64,000 nt of DNA, taken from contig JBMYSW010000013.1 of NCBI GenBank assembly GCA_049603715.1, positions 26,219 to 90,218 on the forward strand, read 5' to 3'. The notes beneath the pieces are model-generated. The model was not told the origin of the DNA and did no database searches. It saw only the letters and a program-made list of their open reading frames with translations. Each line of letters starts with the position of its first letter. Position 1 is the first letter of the stretch. The DNA is from Pontibacterium sp049603715 (GTDB taxonomy: Bacteria > Pseudomonadota > Gammaproteobacteria > Pseudomonadales > Balneatricaceae). The translations under genes were made by a program, and so were the position numbers. This document shows, one piece after another, positions 43,972 to 53,404 of this stretch.

Positions 43972-44594
43972 GCAGCGTTTCTGATAACGAAAAACAAGAA
44001 CTCATTCAGGATGCGCTTCAAGAAATCCTCAATATTTCCATGGGGCAAGCAGCCAACAACTTGGCAAAGCTCATTGATACGCGGGTAGTTATTTCTATCC
44101 CGAAGTTGCATTGGGTGAAGTACCGCCGTAACAGATTAGAGCCAAGTGCTATTGGTACCAATGAGCAGGGCACGTTGGCCCGTCAGTCATTTTTGGGTGG
44201 TGTTTCGGGTGAAATCATCGTGTGTTTTAAAGAAGACTCGCGACATCACCTATTAGCTGAAAGCTTGGGATATTCTGATAAGTTAAGCCGTGAGGAGCGC
44301 CAAGAGCTCACGCTTGAAATCACCAATATCTTGTGTGGAGCGTGCTTGAGGGGTTTGGCTGAACAGCTAGAAATAGACCTGAGCTTTGGTGCGCCCTCGA
44401 TGCTAAGCCAAAACTCGACCGTGGCCGATTTTTTAAATAAACAAGAGCTCGTTTGGTCTGACGCTTTGTTTATGGAAATTCGCTTTGCGGTGGAAAGCAT
44501 TTCAATGAACACCGGCTTGTTAATCTGCATGTCTTCAGAGAACACCGATAAGCTTTTCGGAAAAATTGAAGAACTGTTCGGAGACGATCTATGA
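43968..44594 (+). CDS. CheC/CheX-like phosphatase
   Basis: 208 residues. Two CheC-type helices with the E-x2-N signature are present: LQEILNISMGQAANNLAKL near 18-36 and LTLEITNILCGACLRGLAEQL near 105-125. In CheC these Glu/Asn pairs insert into CheY and remove its phosphate. The substrate is most likely the CheY-like protein encoded just upstream, whose gene it overlaps by 4 bp; it also overlaps the kinase gene by 4 bp. No CheD or Che operon is near, so this is not an ordinary chemotaxis unit. An alternative is a scaffold role with only partial activity. Confidence 0.8.
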   Translation: MSSVSDNEKQELIQDALQEILNISMGQAANNLAKLIDTRVVISIPKLHWVKYRRNRLEPSAIGTNEQGTLARQSFLGGVSGEIIVCFKEDSRHHLLAESLGYSDKLSREERQELTLEITNILCGACLRGLAEQLEIDLSFGAPSMLSQNSTVADFLNKQELVWSDALFMEIRFAVESISMNTGLLICMSSENTDKLFGKIEELFGDDL

Positions 44595-45886
44595 ATTCCA
44601 TTTTCGAGCAAGTTGTTAGCCAAGTCAGTATGGGGGTATTGGTTATCGATACTGACTATGTGGTGGAATATGCGAACCAGTTCATGGTTGATAATCGTCA
44701 TGGTGACGACGTCAACTTGGTGGGTAGCAACTTGTTTGAAGTCTTTCCTGAGCTTCCACGAAAGTGGTTGGAATCTCGGGTTAACTCTGTGGTCACACTG
44801 GGCAATACCTCTTTTACTAGCTGGCAGCAGCGCCCTCACTTATTTAAGTTTGCCAATAGTCGCCCTATTACCGGCGCGGCAGACGAAATGTACCAGAGCT
44901 GCATGTTGTTTGCGCTGAAGCAATCGTCCAGCGATAAACCTCTCGTTTGCATCACCGTATCTGACACCACAGCAACGGCACTGATGCAGCAAAAGCTTGA
45001 AAAAGCGTTAGTCAGAATTGAGCGTGAAAAGCTCCACCAAAAAAAGCTAAATCGAAAGTTAGAAGAAGCGCAAAGCCAGCTTGTACAGTCAGAAAAATTG
45101 GCGTCGGTGGGGCAGTTGGCAGCAGGCGTTGCACACGAAATCAACAACCCTGTTTGTTTTATCAAAGCTAACTTTTCTGCCTTAAAGGGCTACTTTGACG
45201 ACATGCTTGAAGTGTTAGAAGGCTACTCTGAAATCATAGAAAACACCGATGACCCGCGGCTAACCGAAGCCAAAAAAGAAATTTACGAGCGCTGTGATAT
45301 GGCGTTTATTTTAGAAGAGCTGCCAGACATCGTAACTGAAACCTTTGAAGGCATTCAGCGAATAGAGGGGATTGTGGGCTCCCTAAAAGACTTCTCACGT
45401 GTTGATAGCGACGAGTGGCAGTGGGCCGACCTAAATCACGGGATTGAAAGCACCCTCAAAATAGCGGCGCACGAGATTAAGTATGTTGTTAAAGAAGTAG
45501 ATAAACGCTTTGGTGATTTACCAAAAGTGCATTGTTTGCAGGCGCAGCTTAATCAAGTATTTATGAACCTGATTGTTAACGCATGCCAAGCCATTGAAGC
45601 GGATGGGGTGATTCGTATTACCACTCGTTACGATGAACAAGGTAAGTGTGTCATCATTATTTTTGAAGACAATGGCTGCGGCATTTCAGAGAAAGATCAA
45701 GGCAAAATTTTTGATCCTTTCTTTACCACTAAAGACGTGGGTAAAGGGACAGGACTTGGGCTTTCGGTTTCATATGGAATTGTGCAAGCTCATCATGGTG
45801 ATATATCAGTGGTGTCAAAACCTGGTGTGGGCACGCGCTTTACCGTGGTGTTGCCTGTTGACCCGAAAGAGGGCGAAGCGCCCTAA
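44591..45886 (+). CDS. PAS-domain sensor histidine kinase
   Basis: 431 residues without TM segments. A PAS-like domain covers about 1-125 (VSMGVLVIDTDYVVEYANQFM). A coiled coil runs 132-170 (EKALVRIEREKLHQKKLNRKLEEAQ), then HisKA with the phospho-accepting His182 in GVAHEINNPVCF. The HATPase core has the N-box VFMNLIVNACQAIE and G-boxes DNGCGISEKDQG and GKGTGLGLSVSYG. It is the last gene of the CheY-CheC-kinase trio and probably phosphorylates the CheY-like protein. HisKA of this HEINNP type often pairs with separate receivers. A terminator follows at 45939. Confidence 0.92.
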   Translation: MNSIFEQVVSQVSMGVLVIDTDYVVEYANQFMVDNRHGDDVNLVGSNLFEVFPELPRKWLESRVNSVVTLGNTSFTSWQQRPHLFKFANSRPITGAADEMYQSCMLFALKQSSSDKPLVCITVSDTTATALMQQKLEKALVRIEREKLHQKKLNRKLEEAQSQLVQSEKLASVGQLAAGVAHEINNPVCFIKANFSALKGYFDDMLEVLEGYSEIIENTDDPRLTEAKKEIYERCDMAFILEELPDIVTETFEGIQRIEGIVGSLKDFSRVDSDEWQWADLNHGIESTLKIAAHEIKYVVKEVDKRFGDLPKVHCLQAQLNQVFMNLIVNACQAIEADGVIRITTRYDEQGKCVIIIFEDNGCGISEKDQGKIFDPFFTTKDVGKGTGLGLSVSYGIVQAHHGDISVVSKPGVGTRFTVVLPVDPKEGEAP

Positions 45887-45938
45887 CATAACAACCTTTA
45901 TGCAGTTATTTGCAGGGGCAATGTCTCAGTGTATTAAT

Positions 45939-45963
45939 AAAAGGCCGATAAGGCCTTTTTTTA
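45939..45963 (+). terminator. Rho-independent terminator after the sensor kinase
   Basis: AAAAGGCC and GGCCTTTT arms with a GATAA loop and a T run. It ends the H-NOX region on its right side. Confidence 0.88.
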
Positions 45964-46168
45964 TGTTATTTCAATATGCTAGGTGTATAAATCTGCATTT
46001 AGGTACTACTGTTAAGGTAACACATGATGTAACAGTGGCAATGTGAGGTGGGCTCATGGCGCTGGTGTTACGAGGTGGTCCGCATAATAACAACAGTGTG
46101 CTCAAGTGCTTTCCATGATCCGAACAGGGGGAGAGAGCCCAAGGGTACAGCCCTGGAGGCCAAGGCAT

Positions 46169-49100
46169 ATGTTAGATCTCATTACGCTCACTAAATCGCA
46201 AATTATTGACCTTATCGCTGAGAAGCTGATCGACCGTGCTGGCGAAAGTCATGCAGAAGCCATGCGGGTGTTTGTAGATCAGTTTTTTTGTGTTAGCGCG
46301 CCCGACGAGCTGCGCCAATCTGACTTAGAATACCTCTGTGATAGTGCTTACTCATACTGGCAAGTCCAGTTTGATTTTGATGCGACAAAGCCAGATATTC
46401 GGGTATTTAATCCAGACTTTGCAGAGCATGGCTGGCATTCAAAGCACACCATCGTGCAAGTACATATGGCTGATATGCCGTTTTTGGTTGATTCCATTCG
46501 TATGGAGCTGAACCGTCGTAACATCGGTATCTTTAGTATCAATAACTGTGTATTAGCCGTTGAGCGTCAAGGTACACAGTTAGTGAACCTGAGCCGAGCC
46601 AAAGACAAAACCAAAAATCAGAGCCTAGAGTCGATTATTCATATTGAGGTTGATCGACAAACCAAAGGTGAGCCTTTGGTAGACTTGGCCGATAGCCTTA
46701 AGGATATTTTGGCCGAGGTGGAAGACAGCGTTGGCGATTTTAAAGCCATGCTGAGCAAAGTCGAAACCGCAAAAGCTGACTTGGCCGGTGCCCGTAAACA
46801 ATTTGACGATGTTGACGAGCACAACGCCTTAATTGACTGGCTAGTAGATGATCACTTTATCTTTTTAGGTTACGAGTTTTTAACCAACGAAGGTGATAAC
46901 GACAAGCCAGCATTGAAGTGTGTGCCTGAGTCGCGCCTTGGCTTGCAAAAGCGCTATTACGAAACCCCCGACAGCTTGCAAGCAGAGCAAGACGCAGGGT
47001 TGCTAGATGAAGTATGTGTCTGTCGCTTTGGTAAAGACCGCTTTAAGTCGAGGGTTCACCGCCCAGCTTACCGTGACCTGATTGCTTTGAAAGCCTTCGA
47101 CAAAAAAGGCAACTTTATCGGTAAGCATCGTTTTTACGGCCTATACACTTCTCCGGTCTTTGTAACACCGCCCCGTAAAATTCCAGTGATTCGAGAAAAA
47201 ATCAAACAGATTTTGGATGATTGTGAGTTTGAGGTAGGCGGTCACAGTTATAAGGCTTTAGCACAAATTTTGACCGATATTCCTCGTGAAGAGTTGATTC
47301 TTGCTAGTGTTGAAAAGCTAGAGGCAACCAGCCTAGGCATTTTTAACATGCAAGAGCGTCGTCAGGCCGGCTTATTTGTGCGTAAGGACTCAAGTAAGCG
47401 CTATTACTCCTGCTTGTACTACATTCCAACTGACCTTTACACCACTGAGCTTCGTAATCGTGTAGAGCATATTTTAAAGCAAGGCTTTGGTGCTCACGAC
47501 GTAGAAGCCACCGCGCAAATATCGCAAACCCTGCTGTCTCGAACACACTTCGTGTTGTATGTTGACCCAAGCAATCAAGGTGAGGTCGACCCTGCTCCTG
47601 TTGAAGCACGAGTGCTCGAGATTTCTCGCTCTTGGGAGGACGAACTGCAAAGCAGTTTAGCCGAAGCCTTGGGTGAAGAGCAGGGCAGTGTAGCGTATCA
47701 AAATTACCGTGGTGGTTTTTCTGCGGCATACCAAGAGGCTTTCTCGCCGGGTAATGCAGTGACAGACATCCAACACTGCGAACAAGTCGATCATGAATCG
47801 GGCTTGTTGATGCGTTTTTACATCAACCCCGACAACCAGAGCCAGACCCTGCGTTTTAAACTTTATAACCCTGTGGGTGCACTGGTGCTGTCTGATGCGA
47901 TTCCGGTGCTTGAGAACTTTGGTTTGCGTGTGCTCTCAGAACATCCATTTGTGGTTCATACCCGTAGTGGAGAAACCTGCTGGATTAGCGACTTTGAAGT
48001 GACTCACAATCACGGTGACGCGTTGAACCTGGCGCAGTTTAAAAAGCCAATTGAAGACGCCTTTACTCAAATCTGGGCGGGTCGTGCGGTGAGCGACAAG
48101 TTTAATCGCTTGATCTTAAGTGCGCAGCTACATTGGCGTGATGCCGCCATGTTGCGGGCGATTAGTCGTTACATTAAACAGCTCAAGTTTGGTTACAGCC
48201 AGCCCTTTATGGCCGATGTGTTAGAGCGTAATGGCGATATTACCAAGGCCTTGGTTGCGCTATTTAAATGTCGTTTTGACCCAGCGGGTGACCAAAGTGA
48301 AACCCGTGCGGATGAGCTGCGCGCTCAGATTAGCGAAGCGCTCGATCAAGTGGCGAGCCTTGATGACGATAAGATTTTACGTCGTTTTGTCGATGTTATT
48401 TCAGCGGTATCGCGAACTAACTTCTATCAAGTGGATGAGGACGGAGAGTACAAAGACTACTTCTCGTTTAAGGTCCACACCCAGTCTTTGGCAGACATTC
48501 CTAAGCCTAAACCTAAATTTGAGATTTACGTTTATGCCCCTTGGATGGAAGGTGTTCACCTTCGTGCAGGTTCAGTTGCCCGAGGCGGCTTGCGTTGGTC
48601 GGACCGCGTCGAAGACTACCGCACCGAGGTGCTTGGCCTTGTTAAAGCACAGCAAGTAAAAAACTCGGTGATTGTGCCAACGGGCGCAAAAGGCTGCTTC
48701 ATTTGTAAACAAATGCCAAGCAATGCCAGCCGTGAGGAAATGCAAGCGGAAGGCATTCGTTGTTATAAAACCTTTATTCGCGGCTTGTTGGATATTACAG
48801 ATAACCGCCGCGGCGACGAAATTATTCCACCGCAAAACGTGGTGCGCCACGACGGTGACGACCCATACCTAGTAGTTGCAGCCGATAAGGGCACGGCAAC
48901 CTTTTCAGACATTGCTAACGGCTTGGCCGAAGAGTATGGCTTTTGGTTGGGTGACGCTTTTGCCTCGGGTGGTAGCCAAGGTTACGACCACAAAGGCATG
49001 GGTATTACGGCTAAAGGTGCTTGGGAATCGGTTAAACGCCACTTCCGTGAGTTTGGCGTTAATACTCAAACCGACGAATTTACCGTGGTGGGCATTGGCG

Positions 49101-50965
49101 ATATGTCTGGCGATGTATTTGGTAACGGCATGTTGCTGTCCGAGACCATTCAGCTGGTTGCGGCCTTTAACCACTTACATATCTTTGTGGATCCAAACCC
49201 TGATGCGGCTAAGTCCTTCAAAGAGCGTGAGCGCATGTTTGCCTTACCACGTTCGACTTGGGCGGACTATGACACCAAACTCATGAGCAAAGGCGGCGGT
49301 ATCTTCTCTCGTAGTGCTAAGTCCATTGATATTAGCCCTGAGATCGCTAAACGCTTTGATATCACTGAAAAACGCTTGTCGCCTAACGAGTTATTGGGTT
49401 ACATCTTGCGTGCTCGTGTTGATATGGTTTGGAACGGCGGTATCGGTACTTATGTTAAAAGTACGGCGGAAAGTCATGCCGATGTGGGCGATAAAGCCAA
49501 CGATGCGATTCGTATTAATGGTAACCAGCTGCGCTGCAAAGTGTTGGGTGAGGGCGGTAACCTAGGTTTCACACAATTGGGTCGTGTGGAGTTTGCCAAA
49601 ACCGGCGGTGCCGCAAACACCGACTTTATCGACAACGCAGGTGGCGTAGACTGTTCTGACCACGAGGTTAACATCAAAATCCTGTTGAACTCGGTTGTTG
49701 AGCAGGGCGACCTGACGGTTAAGCAGCGTAACCAAATTCTAGAGGACATGACCGACGAAGTGTCTGATTTGGTGCTCACCAATAACTACCGTCAGGCGCA
49801 AGCTTTGAGTATTGCCAAGGTGCATGCGCAAGAGTCCCTCGATGACTACATTCGCTTGATGAACAGCTTGGAGAAACAAGGCAAGCTTGACCCAGCGCTT
49901 GAGTACCTGCCAACCGAGGGCGACCTTCGCAGTCGAGTGAAAGACGGTGGCCAACTCACGCGCCCTGAGCTGTCGGTATTGATCTCTTACGCCAAAATCG
50001 ACATCAAGCAGGCCCTAGTGGACAGCTGGTTGACGGAAGATAAAACCATTCAATACGAGATGACAGGCGCCTTTCCTGCATCCTTGGTTGAAAAATACCC
50101 TGCAGGTGTATTCGAACACCGCATGCGCAAAGAAATCGTTGCGAACCAAATTGCTAACGACATTGCTAACCGCATGGGTATTACCTTTGCCTTTAACCTG
50201 AAATCAGTGACTGGCTTGGGTTACACCGAGATTGCAGCGGCTTACCTCTGTGCCCGTACCATCTTTGATGTCAAAGCCCAGTGGCGTGCCATTGAGGGGC
50301 TAGACAATCAGGTGCCAAATGCCGTGCAGGTGGAGATGATGCGCGATGTAATTCGCTTGCTGACCCGCACCACCTACTGGTTGTTGCGTAATCACGGTGA
50401 TGCACTGGCCTCTGAAACCTTGATGAGCGGCTACCAAGAAGAGATCAACGGCTTAATCCACAACGCTGAAGCCTTGGGCGAGGTAGTACCTGATAGTCGC
50501 TGGCGTACCAAGTTCGACCGCTACGTTGAGGCGGGTGTGCCGAACGACCTTGCTGCCTACTGTGCCGCGTCAGAAAGCCTCTACTGGATGCTTGATATCG
50601 TTGATATCGCTGGTGAACAGGGTGCCGCCATTGATGTGGTGGCTAATTGCTACTTTGGTTTGGGCAGTCAGCTTGACCTTATTTGGCTGGACGACCAGTT
50701 GCGTGAGTATGCACCCGCAAGCCATTGGCAGGCACGTGCGGCCGTGGGCTATCGCGTAGAGCTTGATGGCGAACAGCATCGCTTGTGTAAAGGTATTCTC
50801 GCGGCCTCAGGCAGCAGCGCGATAGAGAAGCTGGATGCCTGGATGGCAGACCGTGAAGGCCCAATTGAGCGTTGGCAGTCTAACTTGGTCGATATCAAAG
50901 CCTCAAGCCTAGACGACAGTGCCATTTTTGCTGTGGCCTTGTCTGCTTTGTCTGAGTTGCGTTAG
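46169..50965 (+). CDS. gdhB: NAD-specific glutamate dehydrogenase, large (180 kDa) type
   Basis: About 1598 residues. Oxidises glutamate to 2-oxoglutarate with NAD+ in the cytoplasm; the large type is a catabolic enzyme controlled allosterically. The N-terminal regulatory domains occupy about residues 1-700 (LVDSIRMELNRRNIGIF, LVDDHFIFLGYEFL). The catalytic core follows, with YAPWMEGVHLRAGSVARGGLRWSDR, QQVKNSVIVPTGAKGCFI, GDMSGDVFGNGMLLS and CKVLGEGGNLGFTQLGR. Length is typical for the class. The chosen start is the ATG at 46169, 9 bp after a GGAGG; an in-frame ATG at 46106 would add 21 residues with no RBS. A terminator follows. Confidence 0.96.
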   Translation: MLDLITLTKSQIIDLIAEKLIDRAGESHAEAMRVFVDQFFCVSAPDELRQSDLEYLCDSAYSYWQVQFDFDATKPDIRVFNPDFAEHGWHSKHTIVQVHMADMPFLVDSIRMELNRRNIGIFSINNCVLAVERQGTQLVNLSRAKDKTKNQSLESIIHIEVDRQTKGEPLVDLADSLKDILAEVEDSVGDFKAMLSKVETAKADLAGARKQFDDVDEHNALIDWLVDDHFIFLGYEFLTNEGDNDKPALKCVPESRLGLQKRYYETPDSLQAEQDAGLLDEVCVCRFGKDRFKSRVHRPAYRDLIALKAFDKKGNFIGKHRFYGLYTSPVFVTPPRKIPVIREKIKQILDDCEFEVGGHSYKALAQILTDIPREELILASVEKLEATSLGIFNMQERRQAGLFVRKDSSKRYYSCLYYIPTDLYTTELRNRVEHILKQGFGAHDVEATAQISQTLLSRTHFVLYVDPSNQGEVDPAPVEARVLEISRSWEDELQSSLAEALGEEQGSVAYQNYRGGFSAAYQEAFSPGNAVTDIQHCEQVDHESGLLMRFYINPDNQSQTLRFKLYNPVGALVLSDAIPVLENFGLRVLSEHPFVVHTRSGETCWISDFEVTHNHGDALNLAQFKKPIEDAFTQIWAGRAVSDKFNRLILSAQLHWRDAAMLRAISRYIKQLKFGYSQPFMADVLERNGDITKALVALFKCRFDPAGDQSETRADELRAQISEALDQVASLDDDKILRRFVDVISAVSRTNFYQVDEDGEYKDYFSFKVHTQSLADIPKPKPKFEIYVYAPWMEGVHLRAGSVARGGLRWSDRVEDYRTEVLGLVKAQQVKNSVIVPTGAKGCFICKQMPSNASREEMQAEGIRCYKTFIRGLLDITDNRRGDEIIPPQNVVRHDGDDPYLVVAADKGTATFSDIANGLAEEYGFWLGDAFASGGSQGYDHKGMGITAKGAWESVKRHFREFGVNTQTDEFTVVGIGDMSGDVFGNGMLLSETIQLVAAFNHLHIFVDPNPDAAKSFKERERMFALPRSTWADYDTKLMSKGGGIFSRSAKSIDISPEIAKRFDITEKRLSPNELLGYILRARVDMVWNGGIGTYVKSTAESHADVGDKANDAIRINGNQLRCKVLGEGGNLGFTQLGRVEFAKTGGAANTDFIDNAGGVDCSDHEVNIKILLNSVVEQGDLTVKQRNQILEDMTDEVSDLVLTNNYRQAQALSIAKVHAQESLDDYIRLMNSLEKQGKLDPALEYLPTEGDLRSRVKDGGQLTRPELSVLISYAKIDIKQALVDSWLTEDKTIQYEMTGAFPASLVEKYPAGVFEHRMRKEIVANQIANDIANRMGITFAFNLKSVTGLGYTEIAAAYLCARTIFDVKAQWRAIEGLDNQVPNAVQVEMMRDVIRLLTRTTYWLLRNHGDALASETLMSGYQEEINGLIHNAEALGEVVPDSRWRTKFDRYVEAGVPNDLAAYCAASESLYWMLDIVDIAGEQGAAIDVVANCYFGLGSQLDLIWLDDQLREYAPASHWQARAAVGYRVELDGEQHRLCKGILAASGSSAIEKLDAWMADREGPIERWQSNLVDIKASSLDDSAIFAVALSALSELR

Positions 50966-51431
50966 GTCTAGCTAGCGTTAAACGCTGTTTAATCAGCTCT
51001 AAGCCCCTTTTCTTGGTTAAGAGGAGGGGCTTTTTATTGTGCTTTATGCGGACGGTGAAAAGAGGTAGTGGCAAACTCCTCATAAGAAGACGCGATAAAC
51101 CCTAACAATAAGCGTATGATCGGTTTATGTGCACATTATTAGCCTTTTAAAAGGTCTTGTGCTTTTTTATGGTGCGTTATTGTTTGTCTGATTAAAGAGT
51201 TATGGGGATATAAGCTAATTATTTACGTGATAAATGGATTTTTATATCTTGGCCTTTTTATTGCTTATATTAATTGTGTCTAAGTTGGTATTGGCTCTTA
51301 GCCGTTTTAATGGCGTTTTATTATCTGGCTTTTATGGCGTAATAAAATTGAAGCCGGTAAAACCATGTGCTAATTTGGATTTTCGAATTAACTCTAACCT
51401 CTATTCCTGACTAAGTTGAAGGATGTTTATT
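50966..51431 (+). other. Long AT-rich region between gdhB and tnaC
   Basis: 466 bp without a supported gene. It contains the gdhB terminator (51001-51036) and then AT-rich sequence that must carry the tryptophanase operon promoter. Imperfect direct repeats of TTTTATGGCGT type occur near 51304 and 51328. No clear CRP site or -35/-10 pair could be fixed. Confidence 0.5.
51001..51036 (+). terminator. Rho-independent terminator after gdhB
   Basis: AAGCCCCTTTTCTT and AAGAGGAGGGGCTT arms around GGTT, followed by TTTTT. Confidence 0.88.
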
Positions 51432-51503
51432 ATGATTTATACAAACGATATAAGTCATTGGATAACCCAAGATTTCAAAATCGCCTTCTTTTTCCCTGCC
51501 TAG
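51432..51503 (+). CDS. tnaC: Tryptophanase operon leader peptide TnaC
   Basis: A 23-codon open frame upstream of tnaA: ATG at 51432 with GAAGGA 9 bp before it, ending with TAG at 51501-51503. The peptide carries the TnaC landmarks in the right spacing: a single Trp (residue 10), Asp four residues later (14) and Pro eight residues after that (22), equal to Trp12, Asp16 and Pro24 of E. coli TnaC. The AFFFP end resembles the Proteus peptide as I recall it. In the known mechanism, tryptophan bound by the ribosome-nascent TnaC complex stalls it at the stop codon, hiding Rho entry and allowing tnaA transcription. The Pro here is followed by one Ala before the stop. Confidence 0.88.
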   Translation: MIYTNDISHWITQDFKIAFFFPA

Positions 51504-51872
51504 TTTCCCTTTGGTGGCGCGGTCTTGCGCGCAATAGGGGTGCTGCACTTGCTCTCTGAGCTCATGGCCCACTTGGCCATGCCAAAGATAGCTGGCCCAC
51601 GGTTAGCTGCATCACTTCTCACCATATAAATGCACATACAAAATTACTGTTTGCACCCTCAAAGGTTTTAGGGCTAATGCGTGTCGCATCAGCTTTGAGC
51701 TTTGAATTTAGTTTGGCTTTTGATTTGGTTTTTAAATTGGCTGAACTGCTTATTCAAAAAGGGCGTTTGCTTTTTTATGGGTTTTAAAATAAACCCAGGG
51801 GCACACTTATGCCTAAATTTTTTGTATGCGCTTAAAAACAATTAACAACCTTTGTTTTTAACGGAACCTATA
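51504..51872 (+). promoter_or_regulatory. tnaC-tnaA spacer with candidate Rho/pause region
   Basis: 369 bp, longer than the roughly 220 nt spacer of E. coli. The first part holds hairpin-forming GC-rich pieces: ATGGCC-CACTT-GGCCAT near 51564, and GCTAATGCG/CGCATCAGC at 51673-51693. The last part is T-rich with repeated TTTGG and TTTTGATTTGG motifs that could be RNA polymerase pause sites. In the TnaC mechanism this segment contains the Rho utilisation and termination sites; I see no strongly C-rich rut-like stretch, so the location is only inferred. Confidence 0.5.
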
Positions 51873-53333
51873 ATGGAAAACTTTAAACACCTACCTGAAC
51901 CTTTTCGTATCCGAGTCATTGAGCCTGTTAAACGCACAACCCGTGCTCACCGCGAACAGGCCATTATCAACGCGGGCATGAACCCATTTTTGCTTGATAG
52001 CGAAGATGTATTCGTGGACTTGCTCACCGATAGCGGAACAGGGGCGATTACCCAAGAGATGCAGGCGGCGATGTTTCGTGGCGACGAGGCGTACAGTGGA
52101 AGTCGAAGCTACCATGCATTGCAGCAGGCGGTTGACGATATCTTTGGTTACCAATACACCATACCTACGCACCAAGGGCGAGGTGCCGAGCAAATCTACA
52201 TTCCGGTGCTGATTAAAAAGCGCGAACAGGAAAAAGGGCTGGATCGGAGCAAAATGGTGGCGCTATCTAACTATTTTTTTGATACCACCCAAGGTCATAC
52301 CCAACTGAACTGCTGTGTCGCGAAAAACGTTTACACCAACGAAGCCTTCGACACCTCTATTGATGCCGACTTTAAAGGAAACTTTGATCTTGAAAAGCTA
52401 GAGGCAGCTATCTTAGAAGTGGGCGCGGCCAATGTGCCTTACATCGTCAGCACCATTACCTGTAACTCGGCCGGTGGTCAGCCAGTATCGTTGGCAAACC
52501 TTAAAGGGGTTTATGAAATTGCTCGCCGTTATGATATCCCCGTCGTGATGGACTCAGCGCGTTTCGCTGAAAATGCGTTTTTTATTCAGCAACGCGAGCC
52601 TGAATATGCTAGTTGGTCGATTCAAGAAATTACCAAAGAAAGCTACAAATACGCGGATGCCTTGGCGATGTCGGCAAAAAAAGACGCCATGGTGCAAATG
52701 GGCGGCTTGTTATGCTTTAAAGACGACTCTCTGTTTGATGTGTATACCGAGTGTCGCACCCTGTGTGTGGTGCAAGAGGGGTTTCCCACCTATGGTGGGT
52801 TAGAAGGCGGTGCAATGGAGCGCTTGGCCGTAGGCTTGTATGAAGGCATGCGCCAAGATTGGTTGGCTTATCGCGTCGGGCAAATTCAGTACTTGGTGGA
52901 CAAACTAGAAAATATTGGCATTATCTGCCAGCAAGCGGGGGGCCATGCCGCGTTTGTTGATGCGGGTAAACTTTTGCCACATATTCCGTCGGAGCAGTTT
53001 CCGGCACATGCGCTAGCTTGTGAACTCTATAAAGTGGCGGGTATTCGCGCTGTAGAGATCGGCTCGTTACTGCTAGGGCGCGACCCTGTAACGGGCAAGC
53101 AGCACCCATGCCCGGCTGAGCTATTGCGTTTGACCATTCCGCGAGCAACCTACACGCAAACGCATATGGACTTTATTGTTGAAGCGTTTGAGGCGGTTAA
53201 GGCAAATGCGGCCAATGTGAAGGGACTAACCTTTACCTACGAACCACCAGTTTTGCGACACTTTACTGCACGCTTGCAAGAAGTAGAACCGGTTCAAAAA
53301 GCCCATGCAGAAAAGGTCGCTGAGCTTGTTTAA
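51873..53333 (+). CDS. tnaA: Tryptophanase TnaA
   Basis: PLP enzyme that splits L-tryptophan into indole, pyruvate and ammonia; it also acts on Cys and Ser. About 486 residues. Core motifs include SGTGAITQEMQAAMFRGDEAYSGSRS, VVMDSARFAENAFFI (cofactor Asp and Arg), and the PLP lysine in the AMSAKKDAMV block, then GGLEGGAMERLAVGL. The ATG at 51873 (MENFKHLPEPFRI) is preferred over an in-frame TTG at 51852. The TnaC leader, tnaB-like permease and RidA gene around it make this a complete tna operon. Confidence 0.97.
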   Translation: MENFKHLPEPFRIRVIEPVKRTTRAHREQAIINAGMNPFLLDSEDVFVDLLTDSGTGAITQEMQAAMFRGDEAYSGSRSYHALQQAVDDIFGYQYTIPTHQGRGAEQIYIPVLIKKREQEKGLDRSKMVALSNYFFDTTQGHTQLNCCVAKNVYTNEAFDTSIDADFKGNFDLEKLEAAILEVGAANVPYIVSTITCNSAGGQPVSLANLKGVYEIARRYDIPVVMDSARFAENAFFIQQREPEYASWSIQEITKESYKYADALAMSAKKDAMVQMGGLLCFKDDSLFDVYTECRTLCVVQEGFPTYGGLEGGAMERLAVGLYEGMRQDWLAYRVGQIQYLVDKLENIGIICQQAGGHAAFVDAGKLLPHIPSEQFPAHALACELYKVAGIRAVEIGSLLLGRDPVTGKQHPCPAELLRLTIPRATYTQTHMDFIVEAFEAVKANAANVKGLTFTYEPPVLRHFTARLQEVEPVQKAHAEKVAELV

Positions 53334-53343
53334 ATAACGTTTG

Positions 53344-53370
53344 AGCGCAACCCACGGGTTGCGCTTTTTA
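53344..53370 (+). terminator. Hairpin between tnaA and the permease
   Basis: AGCGCAACCC and GGGTTGCGCT are perfect 10-bp arms separated by only two bases, followed by TTTTTA. It may lower transcription into the permease gene. Confidence 0.7.
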
Positions 53371-53404
53371 TTGATGTAAAAGATGTATAAAAAGGAATAA
53401 AACA

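Noticed and set aside
47343..47729. 128-codon minus-strand frame inside gdhB
   Set aside because: Shadow of a well-conserved + strand enzyme.
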